64,000 nt of DNA, taken from contig JARFIW010000170.1 of NCBI GenBank assembly GCA_036346225.1, positions 12,276,501-12,340,500 of the forward strand, written 5' to 3'. The position numbers were made by a program, and so were the translations under genes. The notes beneath the pieces are model-generated. The model ran no database searches, was not told where the DNA came from, and saw nothing but the letters and a program-made list of their open reading frames with translations. The DNA comes from Platerodrilus igneus. Taxonomy: Eukaryota; Arthropoda; Insecta; Coleoptera; Lycidae. Position 1 is the first letter of the stretch; every line of letters starts with the position of its first letter. Below, piece after piece: positions 1 to 10,445 of the stretch.

Positions 1-2421
1 ATAATACGGCTATAATTTAGTTAGGTATTATAAGTTCAAGTTAGAAACAAACTTACAAAATAATTTTAAAATTATGAACTTGCAGTTTAATAAGCAACAA
101 CTAAATTATAAACTATCATAGTGGACCCACTCAGGTAATCGGAAATCGAACAGCTATTAATACAGGCGTTTCCTTACTATATTTTTGTACACTCACGTAG
201 GTAGTTGATTTTAATCTATTAGGTAATCAAACTGAATTATATATACGTCACGGATCATGTTAGTCAATTAACACAATAAAAAATTATTCTTCCAATTGAT
301 TCAAGTCAGTTAATCAAATAACAGTGATTATAGGTGTTGGTGGATGTATTTCTAATTTATTTGACAAAAATATATCGTTTGTAGTTTTGTGTACAGTTTT
401 ATTAGTTCTTGGAAGGTTTAGTTTAAAGTGGAATTGAGGGTCTTCCTTTGTATTATAAAACGGACGTTGCTCCTTTTAGGATAAATCTTTTACAACATGT
501 TTGTACTGTTATATTTTTAATTTTACTAGAGCTTTCGTTCTGTAAGGACTTGCTTCTTAATAGAAATAAAAGCAAACCATTTTTCTTTTAACTGTATTTT
601 ATTTACCCATTATTTTTAATAGGTGTGTCCTATTGGTCGACTAATCGAATATTCGAATATTCGATTATTCGAATATCGAATATTAATCGAATATTCGTTT
701 AATCGATTATTCGAATATTCGATTAATCGAATAATCGATTTGTTAATTTTTAAAAACCGCGATTTTTGGTTAATCGATTAATCGAATAATCGATTAATCG
801 AATTTTATTGCCAGCACTAAATTGTACTTACCAAAAGCGTGTTTGTTCTATAACGAGCATACACTGTAACCGAACGAGAACTTGTGGATTTTCAAAAAGG
901 TGCACCGGTCTTCAATTTGCGACGACCGAACGAGAAGTCTGAATGTTTTTTGTAGAATGATGCGCGTAAACGAGCTACCATCCCACATCCACTCTAATAC
1001 CCTATTGTTTGAGGAAACAGGTAAAGGTATAAGGGTTTAGGGACGAAACAACATTTATATGGTAAATATAGATGTGATTCGAGAGTAAAGCAATAAACCA
1101 AAATTCACTTGTTGTCACTGTAGCTTTCTTTAATTTGCGTATTACTTCTATACGTTTAATATGGTGTTTCGTTACGAAATTTAAGTCTAGTCGACCTTCT
1201 TAATTGTTTATTTTCAAGTTTTTACCATACGTTAAGCTTGAAAATTGTATTTCTTGTAGGGTATTTATTTCATCCATTTTGTGGCTTCATTAATTGCGAT
1301 ACATTAACATTTACATTTATTAAATTACATAAAACGTATTTTAACAGTTAATTCTTATATTTTAAAGTTAATTGTTATAATTTAAACATGCATTACTTGG
1401 TTATATAACAAACAAGTAGGAATTACGCCGTGTGACGCAATCTTTAACAAAAAATCAAAGATACAATATTTAATTAATATTACGGATGCAAATTCAGTAC
1501 TTACGATTTTTAACCTAGCTTCTTCAAAACAATCTTCGGGTACCTTTCGTCACCATTAAATTCCTCTGCACCTCCGCGAGAATATACCTAGGAAAAAGTA
1601 GCAAGAGGAAGAAAGAAATTCCTACCTCTGCACAGTTCATAATTTCAAGGCACAGCTAAAAAGTATATATAAATACTTCACTGTCGGAAACACTATTACA
1701 TCGCCACTCGCGTTAAACAGTCAATTCGTATTGAACTACGTCGATCAAACGGCTGCTGATAACCAATAACATAACTCCCAGCAGGAAATCACGTAAATGA
1801 GAATTTGATGCGCATCAAAATAGCACGAACGCTGAAAAAATAACCCTTAACCTAAAAATCTCGCAAATAATTTAACTATAATTGTAATTTGTCTGCTCAG
1901 TAAAATTGAGATGTGCGTTTAGATATTGTTTTACTACTTTATATTGTGGTTTGAAACAAACCTAGATTTTGCTCGATAAGCTAATTTAAAATTGGATCAG
2001 GACCATTAATAGATGAATCTGAAAGAATTCGCGCGATTACAATTATGAAGACAGGTGTCTTTTTGCGGCTTAACTAATAGTACGAAATGTATGTTTGATA
2101 TAAATAATACATAATATAATAATGTTACATTCTGAAATATCTTCATGTATTATTTTATATTCTGTTGTTAATCTAGAAGGTGGCGCAATTGTTCCAGTGT
2201 TCTTTAAGGAAACCGCTTTGTATTTTTGAAGTTGTTTGAATGGTTTCAGACTATTTTTAAAATAATCGCCATATTTATATTTTTAAGCTAAGGTAGTGCA
2301 TTTAACTCTCAGATACATCCTTTTTAGTATTTTGTTATATAATGCAATGGAAAGAGTTGAAAATTGCTTCTAATTTTTAATCGATTCCATTTTTAATCTA
2401 GTCTTGAATAATAAATTCTAG
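1..2421. other. Intron and flanking DNA upstream of the esterase A 3' exons
   Basis: AT-rich sequence with no reading frame I can assign. It ends in a splice acceptor (AG at 2420-2421) before the first visible esterase A exon, so at least its right part is intron. A TATATAAA string at 1665-1672 looks like a TATA box, but I see no convincing initiator or exon after it. An array of short palindromes lies at 641-803 and is listed separately. No catalytic-serine exon of the esterase is visible here, so the earlier exons must lie left of the window. Confidence 0.5.
641..803. repeat. Array of short palindromes built from TTCGAA, ATCGAT and TAATCGATTA
   Basis: About 160 bases made almost only of overlapping self-complementary words such as TCGAATATTCGA, TTAATCGATTAA and TCGAATAATCGA. 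It is broken by one non-repeat gap at about 741-768 and then resumes. Either strand can fold on itself at many positions. It resembles no TE end that I recognise. Confidence 0.8.
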
Positions 2422-3016
2422 GTATCAAGCGACCGACATTTTATTAATGATGCTGAAAAATCTGCACGACTTCAAGCCCAAGCTAACAAATCCCCAACAT
2501 ATTTTTACTATTTCACTTACCGAAGTGAAGTAGTGCATTCCTTTATTGAGATCCTTAATATGGACTTTAAGGAAAGACCTGGTAACTCTCTAAGATTACA
2601 GGTTACTAAATGTATTGTAATGTTTTTTAAGGTACCTGTCACGGAGATGATTTAGCATTTATATTTAATTATCCTAAGATACCATTGCCAAAATTAACAA
2701 AAAATGACTTTAAAATGAAAGAGATATTAATGAAAGTCTGGACGTCATTTGCTCACACTGGGTAAGTACTTGAAACATTGTCTTTTACGTTTATTGAAAT
2801 ATTTGTAAAACTTTTAGTAAACCCGATTTAAGTGAAAAAGAATGGACACCCGTCTCAAATAAACCTGATCTTCTTATGAATTATCTACATATAGAATCAC
2901 CCGATCAGTTAGTAAGGAAGCAGACGAAAGATCTTGGAAACAGGGCCTTCTGGGACTCTTTAAAGTTTAAAGAAAATGAATATTTATTTTCAAAACCAAG
3001 TAAAAATGAGTTGTAG
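2422..3016 (+). CDS. Carboxylesterase A (type-B carboxylesterase), three C-terminal exons
   Basis: Three exons, 2422-2581, 2632-2761 and 2818-3016, join in frame across 50 and 56 bp GT-AG introns and end at TAG 3014-3016, giving about 162 residues. Exon 1 carries the alpha/beta-hydrolase segment SDRHFINDAEKSARLQAQ followed by YFYYFTYR. Exon 2 opens with GTCHGDDLAFIF, the conserved block holding the catalytic histidine. Exon 3 has EWTPVSNKPDLLMNYLHI and a late FWDSL. This is the usual C-terminal third of COesterase-family proteins, which are normally 540-580 aa and hydrolyse carboxylic esters (juvenile hormone, pheromones or xenobiotics). The serine and glutamate exons lie outside the window. 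There is no internal stop, so it looks functional. The substrate cannot be told. A second family member lies downstream in the same orientation. Confidence 0.9.
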
Positions 3017-6000
3017 AGTAAAAGAACAAGTTTGAGGTTATTCAAAGTTCCTACATAATTTTATCTTTTTTAAAATGTTTGTTAATTAATCGATAAAATA
3101 AATGTTAACAGTAAACACAACATATTAAACATTAAGAATTGTTTTTGTTCGTTTTCACAGTACACTATAGACATAATATAATTAACAGGTTTATGTTATA
3201 AGTTTAATTAAGACCCTTCAAATATAAGGCGGTTTAAAAATTGCATTTCTGATGTTTTGTGTCCTTTAAGGTACTCTGCTATTTCTTAATATATGGATTT
3301 TAGTTTCAAGATGTAACATTATTTTGTAATGTTAACGAATAAACAAATCAATTCATTAAAATTCAGTAACTTATAGAAAAAAATTTCACAATAAATTACC
3401 TCATTTTAGTTAGGCTCCCTTATAATAAAAGACCAGTTTTACAGATAGCTTCAGGCTACTAAACTATTAAAATTCCAGCGGCAGGTCATAATTTAAAGGT
3501 CTACCCTCGTAAATCAAATACAATAAACCTCTTAAAGTTTAAGTCGGTTACAGATTGAGGAAAGTGATAAAATTAAAATGTAATAGTACCTAGTAAATAA
3601 AGGAAAGCAATTTTCAGTTTGAAAAGCTTAACCTTCTTAATACTTCGTTGATTGGCAGCGGGTTATAGAAAACGAAACATTATAAATAGCGAAAACTATT
3701 TCCAATTTGATTTGTTCAAATATTACAAGTAATTTTAAGTAGTCTGGAGACATCCATTGTATTTAAAATCCATTTCGACTCAAGTAGGTTAGCCGGTCTT
3801 TGTTAATGGCAGACTACTGTCGCCATAGGTATGGTCCACATTTCAACAATTAAGAAATTCGTAGAAGGTACAATATATGTAAACCCTTGGGAAGATAATT
3901 GCTTTCGTGACCCTCATCTAAAAAGGAGTTGGATTTGGTTTCTGAAATCTTGTTTTGTGGGAGGTTCTGTTCAGTCATTGGATAACAGAAAATGAGGTAC
4001 ATAATTATTAGGGTAGGAATTAGTCTATATAACTTAAGGCTTTAGCCAAAAGAAAGAGAGTTTTTTCCAATGGGGCTGTCCGTGGTCAAGAAGTAGAGAG
4101 AAACGTAGTTCGCGGGTAGCGTTCTCCGGCATCACAGATAGAATATTTCACTTCGTATCACGATATTAAAAATTGGAAAGGAGTGATAACTTTTTCAGTT
4201 TCGCGAGGGTTATGCCCATATGTTCGCGGATTTATAGTGATATAAGGTAACTATTAAAAAAGCTTGTAGGCGTGTGACGCACAAGTAAGTGATACTGTCA
4301 AGAAGATTCTGCCGGGTTCGTGTGCCAGTAAATTCTTTAAAAAATTACAAACAGAAGCAACAAGCGAGATTCTCTTCCCAAATTTAAGAACTGTTCTACG
4401 TTGGAAAACAAACCCTCAAACAATGAACAATTTTTAGTAAGTAAGTTTTTATAGTTAAGTAGCATGACCAATTTTTAGTTAGTATGTTTGTTAGGACGTT
4501 TTGGCCATAAACCGTAGGATTAATTTAGTGTACGATTTATAATATAAGTTTTCTTTCATATACTAGTGTTTGATAACTACTTATGTACTCAAAATTTTCA
4601 TAAATTCCATAGTCACCTATTCACTTTAATTTCTAAATTAAAATCAATGAATGTAAGAGGTTCACGTTTATTGCTCTATGAATAAAATAGTTCTGTTTGT
4701 CGTTGATTAAGTCAATAGTTTTTCTTATTTTTTTTATAAGTAGTAAAAAAGTGAGGAATTGATTAAAAGAAACCCTTGTCGTCCTTGGGATGACAAGTCT
4801 CTCAAGGTTTTGTACGAACATTTGGACATTCTCGACTTGTCTGGCGCCCTTGGCAATTGTCATTAAGTCACAATATTTTATGAAAGGTAAGTGCCAAATC
4901 TTTTGTAGTATATTATAAATTAATTTAACCCTTTATTCAAAATTTTAACCCTCTATATGATCCACGACCATCCGCTAGCTAGTGCCGGTGAACCCCCTTT
5001 AATTTTTGTTTTACAGGCCGCCCCCATTTTATAATTTTGCATACGTGTAGCTTTTCCGCCTGTAACAAAGACTCAAAAATAAAATGCATACAAGACAGAC
5101 TAATTTATTGGTAGCTTTATTGGTGCTTAAGTGTATATTGTGTTATGTTCTGAGCTGTCAACTAAATAATTAACAGGTGAACAGTTTTTAATAAATGAGG
5201 AGAGTAGGTTCCAGGTGTGTTTAAGTATTACAAAATGCTTATCGCTAATGTTTCCGTTAATCGCCTATGTTTCCAAATCGGAACGCATTTACATGAAGTT
5301 AACCAGCGTCTCTTCCTGAACGCTCTTATTTCAAATCTTGAATAAAACTAAGGTTATGTTGTTACTAGTGTGGTAACAAATTTTCCATTTAATACAAGTT
5401 TAGTACATTTCATTCCCAAGTTTCGGCTAAAAACACCATGAGTAACAATTTTAATTCTTATCTTTTATATTTTACCAAGGCTAGTGTTTTGATAGTTAAA
5501 AATCCACTTACATTCCTTAAATTTATCAAGTAAAATGATAGGATCAAGTAGTTTCTTGTTAGACAAGAGAATTCAATTAGAAAGGTAGCGGCGGTATATG
5601 TTAGATGTATTATTCTGGAATGAATTAATATATAAATGGCATCTAAAGCTTAATAGAACTTTAATGTTTTTAACAGTTTGTGCTATTTAAAGATGGTGCA
5701 TACATTTCTGTTTCTTCTTTGTAAGTATAAACATTAGTAATTTTTAGTAAAAGGATAGTTATATTACTATAATCTTAAAATCCCAATTGCCTAGTGAATT
5801 TATTTTGTGAATGAGTTCATTTCCCAAGGTGAAAACTGTAATTACTTTACACACCTTACCTGTATTATGTAATTTAATTGTAGTGTTGTTGTATAATTGA
5901 GGCTTTGGATTAAAAATAAACACAGCAATAATAGTCATTATAAAGATAAAAACCAGTATATCTTTTTTATAACTTTGAATATTGATTATTTGTCTTGAAA

Positions 6001-6445
6001 TATATGTTTAAAAACTAAACTATTTAAATATAAAAATACTGTTATGATTATTTTGTGTGTATGGAAAAGTAGAGAGGTTGTGATAGTTTTAACATTAGTC
6101 CAAGGAAGTTATCTTAAATTCGCGTTTCCAAGCTTTTGGTTAGTTTGTTAGCGTGACACTTTTAATTTATAAATTTAATAGTGCAAAAAGATGCGTAATG
6201 TTTTAAAGGTCAATCTTGATCGAATATTCCTATATAGAGCATAAATACTGCAATGGGAGATAATACGGAATCAATTCATATAGCCCCATTGCTGAGAATT
6301 GTACATCAATCAATAGACCACACAGCCCATTTAGGGGTGGCTCCTCCGCCATAGGTTAATATGAATCGCACGCTATAAAGATCAAGTTTCGAATAGAAAA
6401 ATATCTAAGCTAGGTTAATTTTTCATTGGAAAATGTATATCAGAG
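3017..6445. other. Intergenic DNA, nothing recognised
   Basis: AT-rich sequence after the esterase A 3' UTR. The longest open frames are under 80 codons and resemble no family. I see no TIR, LTR or tandem array. Confidence 0.5.
3097..3102 (+). other. Polyadenylation signal AATAAA of esterase A
   Basis: Canonical AATAAA about 80 bases after the esterase A stop codon, in AT-rich 3' UTR sequence. Confidence 0.55.
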
Positions 6446-7112
6446 AATCATCATCATTAGGTCTTCAGTCCTGAAACTGGTTAGATGTGTACCATCATTG
6501 TTTCCTACTCTGAACTAAGTTACAGATTTCCCTGAAATTTGTACAGTCTGCATCTATCACTATCTGATCTAGGTCTACAATCACCTCTGCTTGTCATATA
6601 TCCCATACTATTCCCCAAAAATGCCTTAGAACATGTTCTGCCCTTCTCTTTCTCCTACTTTTTTCCAAAGATATCCTTGTTCCCCTACTGTTTCTATAAC
6701 CTATTTGTTATTAACCTTTGTCTGACCATCCTCATATATCTGAAGCACGGCATTTCAAAGGCTGCTATCGTTCTTATGTCTGCTTTTCAGACTGCCCGTA
6801 TTTTATAGGCATACTGTCTGTGCTGTGCTCCACACATATGCCTTCAACAACTTATTGTTCTATGTTTGTTGTCTTTCATCATAGGAGCTGTTCTTTCGTG
6901 TTAGATGCAGTTCGGTCCCCTTTTATTGTTTTACAATTATATACTCTATTTCTCCGACATTCAGTGGTTGTGAAGGGGGTAAGCAGCCTGTGGCTGGCAA
7001 GTTCCCCAGCACTTGAGCATTTACCGATTTAATATTTTTTCCAATATATCTTTTTGCACAGTCAACATTAGTTGCAGATATTTCACAACCAACACCTGTA
7101 GTTGTTTATAAT
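6446..7112 (-). mobile_element. Truncated RTE-like LINE 3' fragment (copy i) with tail sequence
   Basis: Bases about 6446-6900 match, with many changes, the 3' end of the LINE at 7482-7970, including the tract read on + as ACTGGTTAGATGTGTACC and the CTCCACACATATG tract. The match stops at about 6905. A stretch of about 150-200 bases (about 6905-7060) follows that reappears after copy ii at about 7255-7400. The unit ends in TTATAATAATCATCA, the same simple 3' end seen on the fuller copy. It is non-coding now. Confidence 0.7.
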
Positions 7113-7440
7113 AATCATCAGATTTACCTGCGCGTATTTTTTCGTCATTAGGTTTTCCGTCTCAAAACTGGTTGGACACGTACCTGCACTTATTTATTTT
7201 CTGAACTAGCCTACTTACTGCCCTGAAATTCTCGCACAGCTTGTATTTAGCTCTGTTCCCCTTCTATTGTTTTCTAATTTTATGCCCTATTTCATCGAGA
7301 TTCGGTGAAGGGAGTTAAGCAGCCTGTAGCTGCCAAGATCCCCCAACACTTAGACATTTGTCGAAATAATAGTTTTCCCGTAAATCCTTTCACACAATTA
7401 CCATTATTCGAGAATATTGCCCACCTAATGCTTGTAGTTG
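7113..7440 (-). mobile_element. Second truncated RTE-like LINE 3' fragment (copy ii)
   Basis: Starts again with the LINE 3' end (the TCGTCATTAGG region, then AACTGGTTGGACACGTACC at about 7163). It breaks off after about 120 bases and carries the same non-LINE tail as copy i (AGCAGCCTGT..GCTG..AAG..CCCC). It abuts the 3' end of the main copy at about 7441. The repeated order fragment, shared tail, TAATAATCATCA suggests duplication of an already truncated unit or repeated insertion at one site. Confidence 0.65.
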
Positions 7441-7489
7441 CTTATAATAATCATCATGTTTAAGTGCAGTTACTTTCTTCGTCATTACT

Positions 7490-8735
7490 TTATCCATCGT
7501 GGAACTGGTTGGATGCGTACCTCCATTGATTTCTATTCTGAGCTAGCCTACACATTTCCCTGAAACTCCTACAGCCTACATCTTTCACTATCTGTGTGCA
7601 GTAGTCTAACCTAGGTCTACCTCTTCTTCTCTTTTTTCCTATCTCTGCTTCTAATATATTCCGCACGATTCTCTCATGCCGTAGTATGTGGCCTATCTCT
7701 CCTATTTTTTACCGTTTTCCACATATTTCTTTCTTCCCCTACCATTTTTAGTACCTCTTCGTTCTTAACTTTGTCTGTCCATATCTTCATCATTCGTCTG
7801 TAGCACCACATTTCAAAGGCTTCTACCTTTTTCTTGTCTGCTTCTCCTACTGTCCAGGCTTCACAGCCGTACAGTGCTGTGCTCCACACATATGTTTTAA
7901 GCAATCTTTTCCTTGTTTCTATGTTTGTTGTGTTTGAACATAGTAGTTGCTTTTTCTTGTTAAATGTAGCACAACCGTGTGCTAATCTTTGTTTTATATT
8001 TTTTGTGCTTTTCCCATCTTGCGTTATTTGGCTTCCTAGGTAGCAGAAATCCTTAACCTCTTGTAAGTTCGTGTTACATATTTGTATTCTTGTTTTTGAT
8101 TTATTTTCTCCTCCTTTGCATACTAGTACTTTAGTTTTAGTTTTGTTAATTTTCATACCGTATCTCTCTGTTAGAACCATTTCCATTTCATTAAGAGCAG
8201 CTTCTAACTCTTCCTTGCTAGATGCTAATACCGCTATATCATCTGCAAATCTAAGCATATCAATTTTTTGTCCCTGCATAGTAATTCCAAATGTCTTCCT
8301 GCATTTGACAGTATTTATTGCCTCTTCAATATACAAGTTAAAAATTAATGGGGATAGGGCACATCCCTGTCTCACCCCTTTCCTAATGTTTACTTCTCTA
8401 CGTTCCTGCTTTAATTCTATTACTGCTGTTTGCTCTTTGTATAAGCTATGTATTATTCGTCTATTCCTAAAACTCATTCCAATCTTTTTGAGTATTTCGA
8501 ATATTTTTTTCCATTTTACATTGTCGAATGCTTTTTCCAGATCTACAAACCCTATATACACGCTTTCCCCTTTTTCTATTGTTTTCTCCATTATCACTCT
8601 CAGAGCTAAGATAGCCTCCTGTGCTCTCCTGTTTTGCCTATACCCTAATTGGTCTTCTCCTAGTATTTCTTCAGCCCGTTTTTCCATTCGTCTTTGTACA
8701 ATTCTAGTTAATATTTTTGACACGTGTGCTGTCAA
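7490..8735 (-). pseudogene. Reverse transcriptase domain of the RTE-like LINE
   Basis: 353 codons open from 8735 to 7674, then a frame change near 7690 and about 65 more codons to a stop at 7490-7492. RT motifs in order: GYRQNRRAQEA, the first catalytic Asp in GFVDLEKAFD, the primer-grip style KGVRQGCALSPLIFN, and the catalytic FADD in MLRFADDIAVLASS. These are followed by YLGSQIT and a late YGCEAW. Past the frame break the protein resumes with IGHILRHERIV and a basic GKKRRRGRPR stretch. Its role is target-primed reverse transcription. One or more frameshifts and a broken stretch between 8736 and 8922 make this copy unlikely to be autonomous. Confidence 0.85.
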
Positions 8736-8922
8736 ACTTATTGTTCGAAAATTTTCACATCTATCCGCAACTTACTTTTTTGGTATAGTTACTATGAGTT
8801 ACGTTTGAAATCTTTGGTTATCTTGCCTGTCTCATACATATAGCTTACAAGTTGGAAGAGACGTTCTGTTACTGCTTTTCAATGTCTGATTCCTGTTCTG
8901 ATGCAGTTAGTTTCTCTCCTGC

Positions 8923-9432
8923 TTATAAATTCCCTATATATTCTTGCCATGTAACAACTTTCTCTACATTTTCTATAATGACCTTTCCTCCCGCATCCCT
9001 TATATTTTTGCTATACAGTTTTATATCCCTAAAACTGATTCTAATTAGTTTGTATGCTTCATCTGTCTTTCCTACTTCCATCTTAGTTTGTACCTCTTTG
9101 CAGTTTTCATCAATCCATTGTTCTTTAGCTTTCCTGCATTTGCGAATAATTTCCCATTTTATGGCTTTGTATCTCAATTTCGTCTGATTTATTTTTGTAT
9201 TTTCGTCTTCTATTAAATTCAGGATATCCTTTGTTATCCATGGTTTCTTATTTTCTTTTTGTATATACCCCAGAATATCTCTGGCCGCCATGTCTAGACT
9301 GGATTTAATGTTATTCCATTCTGTTTCTACTTCCTTGGTATCAGATATTTTCTCAATATCTTCGAGCAATTCATTTGACTTTTTTTCGAACCTTTCTTGA
9401 ATATCTTTATCTTTTAGTTTCTTTAAGTCCAA
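8923..9432 (-). pseudogene. LINE linker between endonuclease and RT
   Basis: 169 codons, strongly charged and helical (DLKKLKDKDIQERFEKKSNE at the start), overlapping the endonuclease frame by 10 bases in another phase. It is the usual inter-domain region of LINE ORF2 proteins and contains the conserved PWITKDILNLI stretch. In an intact element it would be continuous with both neighbours, so the phase changes mark frameshifts. Confidence 0.75.
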
Positions 9433-10169
9433 GTGCCTTTTTCCGTTTCTTTTTTTAAATTTTTAAATTTAAGTGCGGCCTTCATAATTACGATGTTGTG
9501 GTCAGTGTCTATATCTGATTCTGGGTAGCTTCTACAGTTTTTTACTTGATTCCTAAACCGTTGTCTAACAAGAATGTAATCTATTTGATATCTTCCTATA
9601 TCTCCTGGCATCTTCCACTTATATTGTCTTCTAGCATGATGTTGAAATAATGTGTTTGTGATAATTAAATTGTTCTTGTCGCAAAATTCTACCAGCCTAT
9701 TTCTTTTGTCGTTTCTCATGCCTAAACCAAATAAACCTACTATCGCTTCTTCCCTACCCTCACCTACCACGGCATTAAAATCCCCCGTAATTATTAAATT
9801 TTCATGTCCTTTTACGTATCTTAATATGTCTTCGATATCTTTGTAGATCACTTCTACCTCCTCGACACTGTAGCTAGAGGTGGGCATGTATACTTGTATT
9901 ATTACTGTGTTTACCGGTTTAGATTCTAATCTAACCATGAGTACTCTTTCGTTCTTTTGTAAGTAATTTTCTACACAGTATCCTATCTTTTTCCACATAA
10001 CTATCCCCACATCCAAATTTCCTTCCTCTGCTCCTGTATGAATTACCCTGAAGTCTCCACTCCAAAAATTCCCCACTTCTGGCCTCTGAACTTCGCTGAT
10101 CCCTACTGTGTCTAGTGATAACCTATTCATTTTGATTTTTAGGTTCTCTAACTTACCTACTTGCTTCAT
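9423..10169 (-). pseudogene. AP-type endonuclease domain of the RTE-like LINE
   Basis: 248 codons. Endonuclease/exonuclease/phosphatase-fold motifs are visible: GISEVQRPE near the N-terminus, GDFNAVVGEG mid-domain, YQIDYILV, and the terminal SDIDTDHNIV with the catalytic Asp-His. It nicks the target DNA to prime reverse transcription. Upstream on the same strand, the sequence around 10170-10210 continues into the region coding GAWNVRS-like residues in the sister fragment at about 23460, so the true start lies slightly upstream of the ATG at 10169. Confidence 0.85.
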
Positions 10170-10445
10170 ACTTCTAACATTCCACGCTCTGACTCACAAA
10201 ATGTTCCCAACTCTTATTCTTAACTTTCCAATTGCATCCTACGAAGTAGTCCCCTCCCGGAGATCTGAATTGGGGACTATTTTAACTCCGGAATCTTTTA
10301 CCCCAGAGAATGCCATCATTTTATTATAATTTAGGTACACTGTGTGCTTGGGAGGTAATGTGGAGGTTTCCCGTTGCCTTCCACATCGCGGTAGTGTGTC
10401 TTAGACTGCCATACCGACCCTTATGGTCTCTGCCAAATATCAGAG

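Larger units (their letters stand above)
7441..10445 (-). mobile_element. RTE-like non-LTR retrotransposon (LINE), nearly full length, frameshifted
   Basis: A minus-strand LINE. The order from 10445 downward is a 5' UTR (with GGAAGGCAACGGGAAACC), an AP-type endonuclease (10169-9423), a linker (9432-8923), reverse transcriptase (8735 on) and a C-terminal zone ending at a stop at 7490-7492, then a 3' tail of TAATAATCATCATG type. The RT C-terminus (YGCEAW..., EAFEMWCYRRM) resembles the RTE/BovB group, and I assign the clade on that basis only. A 5' fragment of the same family lies at about 23140-23590 on the + strand. No clear target-site duplication was seen. Confidence 0.85.

Noticed and set aside
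4633..4863. A 76-codon minus-strand frame
   Set aside because: No family resemblance, AT-rich surroundings and no promoter or splice context. Treated as chance.
8071..8808. A 245-codon plus-strand frame
   Set aside because: It is the exact antisense of the LINE reverse transcriptase, whose motifs are unambiguous on the minus strand.
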